Positions 8,876 to 17,790 are shown, counted from the first letter of the stretch. The stretch: DNA of 64,000 nt from Daejeonella sp. (GCF_017495225.1 NZ_JAFEIG010000003.1:1-64000), one strand, 5' to 3'. Notes: generated from the sequence alone by a model not told the origin. Numbers and translations: made by a program.

Positions 8876-11341
8876 ATGTTCAAAAGAATTAAAAACAAGA
8901 GTTTTCGCTATGCATGCATAGCATTATACTTTGTAGTACTCTTTTTCTGTGCCCTCGAACTTAATTTTTTATGGTTATTTGGATATTCACCAACAATAAA
9001 AGATATCAAAAGTCCGGCAATCAATATAGTATCTGAGCTCTACACTTCCGACGGCAAACTAATAGGTAAATATTTTAAAGAGAATAGAACTCCTGTTGAG
9101 TATGACAGTATTTCTCCGGCACTTATCGATGCCCTCGTTGCTACAGAAGATGTTCGTTTTTACAAACACAGTGGCATTGATATTCGCTCTCTTCTATCCA
9201 GTATTGTTTCAACTGCAGGTGGCGATAAGAGAGGTGCTAGTACCATTACTCAACAATTAGCTAAAAACCTTTACAGCACTAGAAACAGAAAATCGCAGGG
9301 ATTTATCAAATATATTCCTTTAGTAAGGACCGTCATTTACAAATTAAAAGAATGGGTAACCGCCTATAAATTAGAGAATTATTATACCAAAAATGAAATC
9401 ATCACCTTATATTTAAATACGGTCCCTTTTGGAAATAATACCTTTGGAATAAAGACGGCGAGCAAGCGATATTTCAATAAAAATGTGAACAGACTTCAAG
9501 TTGAAGAAGCTGCATTATTGGTTGGGATGCTCAAGGCTACTACCACTTATAATCCGATCAGAAATCCTGAAAAATCGCTGGAGCGTAGAAATATAGTCTT
9601 ATCTCAGATGCAGAAATATGACTATCTCACTGAAAAAGAGTATGTAAAATATAGCCAAAGACCCCTTAAGATCAATCCAGGTAGTATTGATGAGGGTAGC
9701 GATGGTGGATCGTACTTAAGATCTGCCGTATCTCGTTATCTTGAAAAATGGTGTGAAGAAAATGACTATGATTTATATGCTGATGGTTTAAAAATTTATA
9801 CGACTATCGATTCAAGAATGCAGCAATATGCGGAGGAAGCGGTCAATAATCACATGAAAATCTTACAAAGGAGATTTGAGAATGTGTGGGGAAATGAGAA
9901 TCCTTGGCGCACATCTGATGGTAAAGAAATTCTCGATTTTCCTGAAAAAGCTGCCCAGCGACTCCCCTATTACACTTTTTTAAAGAAGCGCTATAATGGT
10001 AATCAAGATTCTATTGATTTTTATTTAAACCGCCCGAAAAAAATGAAAGTTTTTAGTTGGAATGGCGAAAAGGAAGTCGATTTTTCAACTATCGATTCTA
10101 TAAAATATTATGCTAAAATCCTAAATACAGGAATGATGACCCTCGATCCATTCAATGGGCATATCAAAGTATGGGTTGGTGGTATCAATCACAATTATTT
10201 TAAATACGACCATGTAAATCAGGCAAAAAGACAGGCTGGATCTACATTTAAGCCTTTTGCTTATTTAGCTGCACTTGAGTCGGGAATGTCTCCTTGTGAT
10301 AAATATATCGATCAAGCAGTCCGAATTCCTTATACCATGAGAGGTAAAACCGAATACTGGGAGCCTAAAAATTCGAGCTATACCTTCTCTGGAAGAGAAA
10401 TGTCATTACGCTGGGCAATGGGTAAATCTGTAAATTCAATTACTGCTCAAATTACCGAAAAAGTTGGTGCCGAAAATGTGGTAAAATATGCTCATGAATG
10501 TGGAATTGAAAGTGATCTCAAAGCAGTACCATCAGTGAGTTTAGGTCCGAATGATGTCAGTGTTTTTGAGATGGTTAAAGCCTATGGAACATTCCTTAAT
10601 AAAGGAGTTCGTTCTGAACCCATTTTAGTCGAGAAGATTCTGGATTTAGATGGCAAATTAATCGAAGAGTTCAAATCAGAGCAAAAAAGAACATTAAGCG
10701 AAGAAATTGCATGGTTGATGTTGTATATGCTTCGTGGCGGTATGGAAGAGCCTGAAGGTACATCTCAAGCATTATGGGAATGGGATTTATGGAAAAACAA
10801 CAATCAGATTGGTGGTAAAACAGGTACATCCTCCGATTATGTTGACGGTTGGTACATGGGTGTTACTAAAGACCTTGTTACGGGTGTTTGGGTAGGATGC
10901 GATGAGCGAAGTGTGCACTTCAAAACATCCGAAACTGGCGAAGGATCAAGAACAGCATTGCCTATTTTTGGTAAATTTATGGAAAAGATATATCGTGATA
11001 AGTCATTAGGGATAAGTCAGGGACCATTTCCAAAACCCGGAGTAAAAATCACTAGAGAATATCAATGTGTGAGCCCTAGATTTTCAAGAGATACCAGCTT
11101 TGTGGATTCGCTGATAATTGACACTATTTCAATTCCCAAAGAAGATTTGGATACAGCAAAAGGTGTAAATTCAGGTCCGAAACCAATAATTAGCACTAAA
11201 TTACCAGAAAATCGGGCAAACCCTGCACCTGAAAATAAAACACCTGCAAGTCCCAAATCTGAACCTTCAACAGAAGTAAATCAAACAAGAAAAGAAATAA
11301 GAGACGAGCGTAAACAAAATAAAAACAAACCTGTTAATTGA
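8876..11341 (+). CDS. Penicillin-binding protein 1A, bifunctional glycosyltransferase/transpeptidase
   Basis: An 821-residue class A PBP that polymerises and crosslinks peptidoglycan. There is one N-terminal transmembrane anchor (about 10-34). The GT51 domain (about 60-240) has the catalytic Glu E91 in TEDVRFYKHSGID, then GASTITQQLAKNLY and KEWVTAYKLE. The transpeptidase domain (about 410-680) has the nucleophile S456 in GSTFKPF, SVNS as the SxN motif and K648-T-G in GGKTGTSSDYVDGWY. The C-terminal 60 residues are a Pro/Lys/Glu-rich low-complexity tail, common in Bacteroidota PBP1A. No frameshift or missing catalytic residue. It precedes the secreted metalloprotease/barrel gene by 90 bp on the same strand. 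Confidence 0.95.
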   Translation: MFKRIKNKSFRYACIALYFVVLFFCALELNFLWLFGYSPTIKDIKSPAINIVSELYTSDGKLIGKYFKENRTPVEYDSISPALIDALVATEDVRFYKHSGIDIRSLLSSIVSTAGGDKRGASTITQQLAKNLYSTRNRKSQGFIKYIPLVRTVIYKLKEWVTAYKLENYYTKNEIITLYLNTVPFGNNTFGIKTASKRYFNKNVNRLQVEEAALLVGMLKATTTYNPIRNPEKSLERRNIVLSQMQKYDYLTEKEYVKYSQRPLKINPGSIDEGSDGGSYLRSAVSRYLEKWCEENDYDLYADGLKIYTTIDSRMQQYAEEAVNNHMKILQRRFENVWGNENPWRTSDGKEILDFPEKAAQRLPYYTFLKKRYNGNQDSIDFYLNRPKKMKVFSWNGEKEVDFSTIDSIKYYAKILNTGMMTLDPFNGHIKVWVGGINHNYFKYDHVNQAKRQAGSTFKPFAYLAALESGMSPCDKYIDQAVRIPYTMRGKTEYWEPKNSSYTFSGREMSLRWAMGKSVNSITAQITEKVGAENVVKYAHECGIESDLKAVPSVSLGPNDVSVFEMVKAYGTFLNKGVRSEPILVEKILDLDGKLIEEFKSEQKRTLSEEIAWLMLYMLRGGMEEPEGTSQALWEWDLWKNNNQIGGKTGTSSDYVDGWYMGVTKDLVTGVWVGCDERSVHFKTSETGEGSRTALPIFGKFMEKIYRDKSLGISQGPFPKPGVKITREYQCVSPRFSRDTSFVDSLIIDTISIPKEDLDTAKGVNSGPKPIISTKLPENRANPAPENKTPASPKSEPSTEVNQTRKEIRDERKQNKNKPVN

Positions 11342-11430
11342 TTTTACATTTCATTGATGCTTTTATCTAAGCTCAAAAAATCAGAATCAATATTTTTACG
11401 TATTTTAGTTAAGATCATTTTAGATATCAA

Positions 11431-14400
11431 ATGAGAGAAAAGACCATTACCCAAAGAAAGCCATCATTCTGGCTAATTATTTCCTTTTTGTTTTTAGCAG
11501 TTTTCGGACAAACATCCGACGTTCAAGCTCAATATTTTGGCCAAAACAAGGTAAGGTATAAGAATTTGAAGTTCAAAGTGTATGAAACACCGCACTTCGA
11601 CCTTTATTATTATCTTAAAAATGACAGTCTAGTACAGCGTTTCGCCAAGGAAGCTGAAGTTTGGTACGAATTACATCAACAAGTATTTAGAGATACTTTC
11701 TTTAAGAAAAACCCATTCATTCTTTATTCCAATCACCCTGATTTCCAACAAACTACAGCATTGAGTGGAGAGGTTGGTGTAGGCACAGGTGGTGTTACTG
11801 AAGGATTAAAAAACAGGGTAATTATGCCCATTTCTCAGGTAAATCATCAAACAAGACATGTTTTGGGTCATGAATTGGTACACGCCTTCCAATATCATTC
11901 ATTAATTGAGGGCGACTCAACCAATCTTGAAAACATAGGAAATTTACCCTTGTGGATGGTTGAAGGGATGGCAGAATACCTTTCTGTTGGTAAAAAAGAT
12001 GCCTATACATCTATGTGGATGCGTGATGCCTACTTAAATAAAGACATTCCTAGCCTAAAAGATTTAACAGAATCGAACAAATATTTCCCCTATCGTTATG
12101 GGCAGGCATTTTGGTCTTACATAGGCTCAACTTATGGCGACACAGTGATTGTTCCTTTGTTTAAAGCAACTGCCAAGTATGGTTATCAAATGGCCATTAG
12201 AAAGACATTTGGATACGATGATAGAACTTTATCTAGCCTTTGGAAAACAAGCATTGAAAATACTTACAAGCCTTATTTAAAAGATACAGCACAGGTTCCA
12301 ATTGGTAAGAAATTGATTGATGAAAAAAATGGAGGTGCAAATTACAATGTTGCTCCATCTATCTCTCCTGATGGGAAATTTGTAGCCTTTCTTTCTGAGC
12401 GAGATCTCCTCAGTATCGACCTCTTTCTGGCTGATGCAAAAACAGGGAAAATTATCAGAATGCTATCTAGCAAGGCAAAAAATGGAGACATAGATGAGTA
12501 TAACTTCATCGAATCCACAGGTGCATGGTCGCCAGATAGCAAAAAATTCGCCTTTAGTGTTTTTAGTGGCGGTGTAAATAAATTAGTTATCGTAAATGTG
12601 TCAAACGGGAAACTACTAAGCTCTGTGGCTATGGGAAAGGTTGAAGAGTTTAGCAATATTACTTGGTCGCCAAATGGTGAGGATATCGCTTTCTCCGGAC
12701 TAAGTGAAGGTCAAAATGACATCTATGAATATAATCTTCGTGAGAAAAAATTAAACCAGTTAACCAATGATAAATACTCCGATTACCATCCTAGCTATTC
12801 TAAAGATGGACAGTCTATTGTATTTAGCACCGACCGCAAAACACTGGATCAAGCTAGTAAAAGCGTAGATATTTCTTTGAATTTGGCGACTATCGACGTG
12901 GTGACAAAAATAATTACAAATATTCCATTATTTACGGGTGCAAACAATCTAAATCCTCAATATTCTGGGGATAATAGAAGCATTTACTTCCTTTCAAACA
13001 GAGATGGATTTAGGAATTTATATCGCTATTCATTAATCAAAAAAACAGTTGAGCAATTAACTGATTATTTTACTGGCATTAGTGGGATTACTGAATATTC
13101 GCCAGCATTAAGTGTTTCGGCTAATGATGATATATTATACTCCTACTATAGAGCACAAAAATATACCATTTATAATGCCAAAGCGGATGAATTTACTCCT
13201 AAACTAGTAGGAAACGAGGATTTAAATTTTGATGCAGCACAGCTACCCCCCTTTAAATCAGTAGGAGTAAATATCATCAATGCTAACCTACAAAACTTTG
13301 ATCGTTTTGAAAGAATACCGAAAGAATCCATAAAAACCATTCCTTATAAGCCTAAATTCAAGCTTGATTACCTTTCAAGTAATGGTGTTGGTGCATCGGT
13401 TGGCCGATTTGGAACGGGTTTATCGAGTGGTATTCAGGGCGTGTTTAGTGATATTTTAGGGAGAAATCAGATATTCGCTACGGCTGCCGTGAATGGGGAA
13501 ATTTATGATTTTGGAGCTCAGGTAGCTTATGTAAACCAGCAGAGTAGAATTAACTGGGGTGTTGTTGGATCGCATATTCCTTATGTTTCAGGGCAATTTT
13601 CTGCTGCAATAGAAAACATACAAGGTGTTGGACCTACTTACGTTGAACGTTTTGATATTATACGAACTTTTGAAGATCAGTTTTCAGTCTTTGGATCTTA
13701 TCCATTTTCGAAGAATCACCGATTTGAAGCAGGAAGTGGTATCTCAAGATATAGCTATCGTATTGATCGCTTCAATAATTATTTCGACATTAATCAGGGT
13801 TATCAAATTGGTAACAATCGCGAAAAGCTTTCTAAAGAAAAGGCTCAACAAACTTATGGTGTTCCATTTGAACCATTTACCACCGTACAATTAAATGCGG
13901 CATTTGTGGGAGATAATTCATTCTCCGGACTTACAGCACCACTTTCAGGTTTCCGTTATCGAGTGGGATTGGAAAATTATCAAGGCGACTTTAAACTAAA
14001 TGCTTTAACCGTTGATGGAAGACGCTACATTCGTGTAAAGCCCGTTACCTTTGCCGCAAGATTTTATTCCTACACTCGTTTTGGAAGAGATGAAAGCAGA
14101 CTCTTTCAAATGTATGCCGGCTATGGTTACCTCATTCGTGGATATGAAGCGAATTCGTTCTTTAGAAATGGGAACCAAACATCACAAGGTTTTGATATCA
14201 ATCAATTAGTAGGATCAAGAATTGCAGTTGCCAATTTTGAAGTCCGAATTCCATTTACAGGACCAGAAAAATTAACCCTTGTTGAGTCAAAATTCCTATT
14301 TTCTGACTTAAATATATTTTTCGATATGGGACTAGCTTACGATAATGATTCAAAAGTAGCATTTAGATCTACACCAAAACAAATCGGTGGCACGAAAGGT

Positions 14401-14553
14401 TACTTTGAACGAATCCCAGCTATGAGTGCCGGAGTATCTTTAAGAGTAAATGTATTTGGATACTTTGTACTAGAACCCTATTATGCCATACCCTTCCAAA
14501 GGAAGGATGTTAACTTAGGTGTATTTGGTTTAACCTTTGCACCAGGCTGGTAA
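11431..14553 (+). CDS. Secreted gluzincin-like metalloprotease / TolB-type beta-propeller / outer-membrane barrel fusion
   Basis: A 1040-residue protein with three clear parts. After a signal peptide (about 1-34) comes a peptidase-MA-like domain with HELVH at 147-151 and a second motif EGMAEYLS whose E178 could be the third zinc ligand. Residues about 305-560 hold at least five PD40/TolB-like repeats (SPDGKFVAFLSERD, SPDSKKFAF, SPNGEDIAFSG, SKDGQSIVFSTDR, SGDNRSIYFLSNRDG). Residues about 640-1040 are beta-rich like a BamA/Omp85-type barrel and end in an aromatic residue (FAPGW). I infer an outer-membrane protein exposing a protease and propeller; substrate unknown. Such proteins occur widely in Bacteroidota but I know of no assigned function. 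Its last codons and terminator are duplicated 611 bp downstream. Confidence 0.82.
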   Translation: MREKTITQRKPSFWLIISFLFLAVFGQTSDVQAQYFGQNKVRYKNLKFKVYETPHFDLYYYLKNDSLVQRFAKEAEVWYELHQQVFRDTFFKKNPFILYSNHPDFQQTTALSGEVGVGTGGVTEGLKNRVIMPISQVNHQTRHVLGHELVHAFQYHSLIEGDSTNLENIGNLPLWMVEGMAEYLSVGKKDAYTSMWMRDAYLNKDIPSLKDLTESNKYFPYRYGQAFWSYIGSTYGDTVIVPLFKATAKYGYQMAIRKTFGYDDRTLSSLWKTSIENTYKPYLKDTAQVPIGKKLIDEKNGGANYNVAPSISPDGKFVAFLSERDLLSIDLFLADAKTGKIIRMLSSKAKNGDIDEYNFIESTGAWSPDSKKFAFSVFSGGVNKLVIVNVSNGKLLSSVAMGKVEEFSNITWSPNGEDIAFSGLSEGQNDIYEYNLREKKLNQLTNDKYSDYHPSYSKDGQSIVFSTDRKTLDQASKSVDISLNLATIDVVTKIITNIPLFTGANNLNPQYSGDNRSIYFLSNRDGFRNLYRYSLIKKTVEQLTDYFTGISGITEYSPALSVSANDDILYSYYRAQKYTIYNAKADEFTPKLVGNEDLNFDAAQLPPFKSVGVNIINANLQNFDRFERIPKESIKTIPYKPKFKLDYLSSNGVGASVGRFGTGLSSGIQGVFSDILGRNQIFATAAVNGEIYDFGAQVAYVNQQSRINWGVVGSHIPYVSGQFSAAIENIQGVGPTYVERFDIIRTFEDQFSVFGSYPFSKNHRFEAGSGISRYSYRIDRFNNYFDINQGYQIGNNREKLSKEKAQQTYGVPFEPFTTVQLNAAFVGDNSFSGLTAPLSGFRYRVGLENYQGDFKLNALTVDGRRYIRVKPVTFAARFYSYTRFGRDESRLFQMYAGYGYLIRGYEANSFFRNGNQTSQGFDINQLVGSRIAVANFEVRIPFTGPEKLTLVESKFLFSDLNIFFDMGLAYDNDSKVAFRSTPKQIGGTKGYFERIPAMSAGVSLRVNVFGYFVLEPYYAIPFQRKDVNLGVFGLTFAPGW

Positions 14554-14560
14554 GATTTAA

Positions 14561-14586
14561 AAGCGACCTTTGGGTCGCTTTTTTTA
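14561..14586 (+). terminator. Rho-independent terminator of the 1040-residue protein gene
   Basis: Stem AAGCGACC (14561-14568) / GGTCGCTT (14573-14580) with a TTTG loop and a run of T. A degenerate copy sits at 15172-15196 within the second copy of the duplication. Confidence 0.88.
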
Positions 14587-14774
14587 TGCTTAAAAGATTC
14601 TATTTAATCTTGTATGCAATCGAAATTAAATTTTAAATTATCTCTTTATTGTTCAGCCAGAAAATAAATAGAAAATTATTTTTTTTCAATTATAATATTT
14701 AACTTTAAGTAAATAACATTAAAAGGGTTGTTTTGCCACCGCAATATTGAAAGGCATTTTAAATTCTTATAAAA

Positions 14775-14844
14775 ATGACAAAAAAAATTAGTGTTTGGAC
14801 TGCTCTTAGCATTCGTTTTTACGCAGTGTAATCAAAAAGAAAAA
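14775..14844 (+). pseudogene. Truncated, frameshifted fragment of the lipoprotein gene at 15380
   Basis: The bases after the ATG at 14775 match the start of the intact lipoprotein gene (AGTGTTTGGACTGCTCTTAG shared exactly), but a small deletion in the A-rich start shifts the frame. Reading from the ATG gives only about 18 residues before TAA. Homology stops at 14844, where the unrelated membrane-protein gene begins. It is a by-product of the duplication. Confidence 0.85.
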
Positions 14845-14846
14845 GG

Positions 14847-15131
14847 ATGTCTAGTATGAAGACTAATTTAGCATACCTGTCGCTTCTGGTTAATATATAT
14901 TACATAGGCTCGTGGATATTTATCATTAATAAATACCCATACGAAGCTAGAGACAATGCATTTTGTAAAATTTTTCCACTTGCTCAATTATCCCCAATTG
15001 CGGTTAATATTTTCTTAATCCTGTTTAGTATATTTTCTATAATCATACTGAGTAAAAAAAGCACTGGCCATCGATTGGTTATTATAGTTCAGGCAGCTTT
15101 TATTTTACTTTTTCTATGGCAAATGATGTAG
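14847..15131 (+). CDS. Small three-helix membrane protein of unknown function
   Basis: A 94-residue hydrophobic protein with three predicted transmembrane segments (about 8-27, 50-69 and 75-93) separated by a short loop containing a single Cys and a lysine pair. I do not recognise a family. The first ATG (14847) is preceded by AAAAGG; a second in-frame ATG three codons on is an alternative. It lies exactly between the two copies of the 320-bp direct duplication and its start abuts the end of copy A. It may therefore have arrived with, or been trapped by, the event that produced the duplication. Base composition looks like its neighbours. Confidence 0.65.
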   Translation: MSSMKTNLAYLSLLVNIYYIGSWIFIINKYPYEARDNAFCKIFPLAQLSPIAVNIFLILFSIFSIIILSKKSTGHRLVIIVQAAFILLFLWQMM

Positions 15132-15134
15132 GGG

Positions 15135-15451
15135 TTTGGTTTAACCTTTGCACCAGGATGGTAAGATTTAAAAGCGAGCTTTGGTTTGCTTTTTTTATGC
15201 TTAAAATATTCTATTTAATCTTATATGCAATCGAAATTATATTTTAAATTATCTCTTATTGTTCAGAAAATAAATAGAAAATTGTTTTTTTTAAAATTAC
15301 AATATTTAAATTATGTAAATAAATTAAATAGATTGTTTTGCCATCGCAATATTGAAAGGCAATTTAAATTCTTAAAAAAATGAAAAAAAAACTATTAGTG
15401 TTTGGACTGCTCTTAGCATTCGTTTTTACGCAGTGTAATCAAAAAGAAAAA
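15135..15451 (+). repeat. Direct duplication, copy B (317 bp)
   Basis: Matches copy A at 14524-14844. It starts with a stray copy of the last codons of the 1040-residue gene (TTTGGTTTAACCTTTGCACC), 4 bp after the stop of the small membrane protein gene, and runs into the intact lipoprotein gene. In copy B the terminator stem is degenerate, while the lipoprotein start is intact; in copy A the reverse holds. Confidence 0.93.
15172..15196 (+). terminator. Degenerate duplicated terminator
   Basis: Relative of the terminator at 14561-14586: AAGCGAGC TTTG GTTTGCTT with a T run. The stem now contains mismatches or wobble pairs. It may still weakly terminate transcripts of the small membrane-protein gene. 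Confidence 0.5.
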
Positions 15452-15820
15452 CCATTAGATGTAAAAGAATTAAAAGCAAAAATTCAAGCTTCGCAAGATT
15501 TTAAAAACTATCAATATTCTTTTTTAGAATTATCAGAAAGCATGATTCGTGGTGAAATTTCTACTTCAGGAAGCAATCATGAGATCATGAATAAGGCTCA
15601 AAATTCCAAATCTTTAGAAGAATTCACCAAATATTGTGAGGAAGCTGGTATTAAAGGTGCAAAAAAATATGCCGAATTGTTCTATTTACAGCAAACATCT
15701 CTGTTGAATATCGTAAAAAACAATCCCGAGATGAAACAATTAACACGAAATGAATTAAAACAAATATTAAAGTTTGATGCTAAACCGAATGTTTCAATTG
15801 ATGATTTAAATAATAACTAA
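15380..15820 (+). CDS. Hypothetical lipoprotein
   Basis: A 146-residue protein with a lipoprotein signal (MKKKLLVFG... with lipobox Cys at position 19 in FVFTQCN). The mature part is charged and mostly helical, with no domain I recognise. It probably sits at the inner or outer membrane facing the periplasm. The first about 70 bp and its upstream region are duplicated at 14524-14844, where the start is broken, so this is the surviving functional copy. Presumably transcribed from the duplicated spacer. Confidence 0.75.
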   Translation: MKKKLLVFGLLLAFVFTQCNQKEKPLDVKELKAKIQASQDFKNYQYSFLELSESMIRGEISTSGSNHEIMNKAQNSKSLEEFTKYCEEAGIKGAKKYAELFYLQQTSLLNIVKNNPEMKQLTRNELKQILKFDAKPNVSIDDLNNN

Positions 15821-15987
15821 ATTAAGATTGTTAATAACTGTATTGGGATTAAATTAAAAGCAGCTTGATAAAATCAAAAAACGAATTGGGGTCGCTTTTC
15901 TAGATAAATAATTGATTTTATCAATTATTTTCCGTATATTAATGGATACAAAAATTATAAAATAATAAATCCCAATAAATCAATACT

Positions 15988-16485
15988 ATGAAGGCCCTTT
16001 TGAGTATTTTCCTATTAATTTTTATGCTTACAAATAGTAGCTGCGGACAAAACAAGTCTAAAAATATTCAAGAGTCTAATAAAAAAATAAAATTTCCCAT
16101 TCAAAAATCAGATGAAGAATGGAAAAAGGTTTTAAGTCCCCTAGCCTTTGAAATAATGGTTGAACGTGGTACCGAGCCCCCTTTCAGAAATGCATACAAT
16201 AGCAATAAGCAAAAAGGCATTTACGTAAGTGCTGCAACGGGAGAACCATTATTCAGTTCTGAGGATAAATATGAATCGGGTAGCGGCTGGCCAAGCTTCA
16301 CCAAAGCAATTAAAGAAGGCGTAATTACTGTGGTTAAAGACAATAGTCATGGTATGATCCGCGATGAGGTTATAGAAACCAAAACGGGCCTACACTTGGG
16401 TCATGTTTTTGATGATGGCCCAAAGGATAAAGGCGGCAAACGCTATTGCATGAACTCGGCAGCACTTAAATTCATCAAACAATAA
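15988..16485 (+). CDS. msrB: Peptide-methionine (R)-S-oxide reductase, lipoprotein form
   Basis: A 165-residue MsrB that repairs methionine-R-sulfoxide in proteins. It has a lipoprotein signal with lipobox Cys19 (TNSSCGQ), so the enzyme is exported, not cytosolic. SelR signatures are present: GTEPPFRNAYN, ESGSGWPSF, TGLHLGHVFDDGP and the catalytic C154 in RYCMNSAALKF. The paired CxxC zinc sites of many MsrB proteins are absent: where YVCxxCG is usual the sequence reads YVSAATG. This fits the zinc-free form. It converges with the GIY-YIG-like gene with no spacer (stop codons adjacent). Confidence 0.93.
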   Translation: MKALLSIFLLIFMLTNSSCGQNKSKNIQESNKKIKFPIQKSDEEWKKVLSPLAFEIMVERGTEPPFRNAYNSNKQKGIYVSAATGEPLFSSEDKYESGSGWPSFTKAIKEGVITVVKDNSHGMIRDEVIETKTGLHLGHVFDDGPKDKGGKRYCMNSAALKFIKQ

Positions 16486-16860
16486 TTAAGACAAGCTACT
16501 AAAAGAAGCACGCATTGGCTGAATACCTGAGACCATTATTTGCTCAAAATCTAAGCCTATGGTTAAATCTATCCAATCTGGGTTAACCCCTCTAATTAAA
16601 CGATCTTTCTGAATACGTGTAAATTTACTGATTAAATTAAAGCGTTCTTTAGCAGAAGCTTCAGAGCTTAACTCTTCAAAATAAACGAGCCTAGTCAATT
16701 GCTGACCGGCATCAAAAAATAAATTAGGCATTTGCCTATAAAAAGTCATAGTTTTCATCAAGTCGGTACTCATACCCACATGAATACTGTTGCGGTTACG
16801 GTCGGTAACTAAATAAACAAATTTCTTAGTTTTCATGGCAGGCTTAGATAGGATCGGCAT
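16486..16860 (-). CDS. Diverged GIY-YIG superfamily protein
   Basis: A 124-residue protein (from the ATG at 16858-16860; an upstream ATG at 16887 would give 133). The core KKFVYLVTDRNRNSIHVGMS aligns with the GIY-YIG nuclease start, with VYL and HVG in place of GIY and YIG. It is followed by LTRLVYFEELSS, a KERFNLISKFTRI helix and NPDWIDL, matching the order in small UPF0213/YhbQ-like proteins. The usual second-helix arginine and the REKxLK-type acidic helix look altered, so nuclease activity is doubtful. It is head to head with the XRE/S24 repressor gene over a 94-bp gap, so it may be under that repressor's control. Confidence 0.7.
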   Translation of the reverse strand: MPILSKPAMKTKKFVYLVTDRNRNSIHVGMSTDLMKTMTFYRQMPNLFFDAGQQLTRLVYFEELSSEASAKERFNLISKFTRIQKDRLIRGVNPDWIDLTIGLDFEQIMVSGIQPMRASFSSLS

Positions 16861-16954
16861 AATTTTAAATTTAATTTTTAGTTCCAATTATAATTGCTAA
16901 TTTTATGAGCATAAATTTACTAACAATTTTAGTATTTCCAAATTTATTTTTCAA

Positions 16955-17731
16955 ATGGCAAACATTTCTTCCAATTTAAAGTACCTACGTAAGAAAAAAG
17001 GGCTTACACAGCAGCAATTTGCAGATACACTTGATATTAAACGCTCACTAGTTGGGGCTTATGAAGAAGATCGCGCAGAGCCTAAATATGAATTACTAAA
17101 AAAATTCGCAGAGTTTTATGAATTATCGATGGATGAGCTCATCAATGAGCGCATCGATGATAAGTGGAAACCGAAGCCGAAAGCAGATCCTGCTAATATC
17201 AGAGTATTAAGTATTTCGGTAGATAGCCAAGATAGAGAGAACATTGAATTGGTGCCTGTAAAAGCAAGTGCTGGATATTTAAATGGCTATGGTGATCCAG
17301 AATATATTTCGGAGCTTCCCAAATTTCATTTGCCAATGTTTCGTCAAGGTACCTATCGTGCATTTGAAATAAAAGGCGACTCCATGCTCCCACTCCAATC
17401 TGGGACAGTTGTTGTAGGCGAGTATTTAAGTAATTGGAATGATCTTAAGCCTGGGGATACTTATGTAGTGATTAGCAAAAGTGATGGCATAGTTTATAAG
17501 CGAGTGGGAAATAAATTCAAGGAAAATAAAGCTTTGAAATTAATTTCTGACAATCCGGTTTATGAGCCCTATACAATCTCAGGAGATGACGTTTTAGAAA
17601 TATGGAAGGCAAAAGCTTATATCAGCACCGACTTCCCAGAACCTGCTCCTGAACCTACCTTAGAAACACTTACGAGCATGGTTTCACAAATGCAAAAATC
17701 GATTTCTAATTTGGATCGAAATAAGAATTAG
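16955..17731 (+). CDS. XRE-family transcriptional regulator with S24 (LexA/CI-like) peptidase domain
   Basis: A 258-residue repressor. An N-terminal HTH-XRE domain (about 5-60; LTQQQFADTLDIKRSLVGAYE) is joined to a C-terminal S24 domain (about 95-215). The Ser of GDSMLP and the Lys of IVYKRV form the expected Ser-Lys dyad, and a plausible Ala-Gly cleavage site lies in KASAGYLNG. This is the architecture of phage CI and SOS-like repressors that self-cleave on RecA filaments, but many Bacteroidota chromosomes carry such genes outside prophages. No phage genes are nearby. The divergent GIY-YIG-like gene and this gene itself are the obvious candidate targets. A short charged tail follows the S24 domain. 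Confidence 0.88.
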   Translation: MANISSNLKYLRKKKGLTQQQFADTLDIKRSLVGAYEEDRAEPKYELLKKFAEFYELSMDELINERIDDKWKPKPKADPANIRVLSISVDSQDRENIELVPVKASAGYLNGYGDPEYISELPKFHLPMFRQGTYRAFEIKGDSMLPLQSGTVVVGEYLSNWNDLKPGDTYVVISKSDGIVYKRVGNKFKENKALKLISDNPVYEPYTISGDDVLEIWKAKAYISTDFPEPAPEPTLETLTSMVSQMQKSISNLDRNKN

Positions 17732-17790
17732 AAAGAACAATCGAATAAATTTGACCTTTTTAAGACAGATTATGAAGGTATAGAACTATG

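Larger units (their letters stand above)
14524..14844 (+). repeat. Direct duplication, copy A (321 bp)
   Basis: This stretch matches 15135-15451 at an offset of about 611 bp, roughly 85-90% identity by eye with several 1-5 bp indels. It includes the last codons of the 1040-residue protein gene, its terminator, the AT-rich spacer and the first about 70 bp of a lipoprotein gene. The two copies bracket the small membrane protein gene at 14847-15131. Confidence 0.93.

Noticed and set aside
14524..15451. The duplication as an insertion sequence with long terminal repeats
   Set aside because: The only gene between the copies is a small membrane protein; there is no transposase and the repeats contain ordinary host gene ends.
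16955..17731. The XRE/S24 gene as a sign of a prophage
   Set aside because: No integrase, structural or lysis genes are near, composition is unchanged and all neighbours are metabolic.
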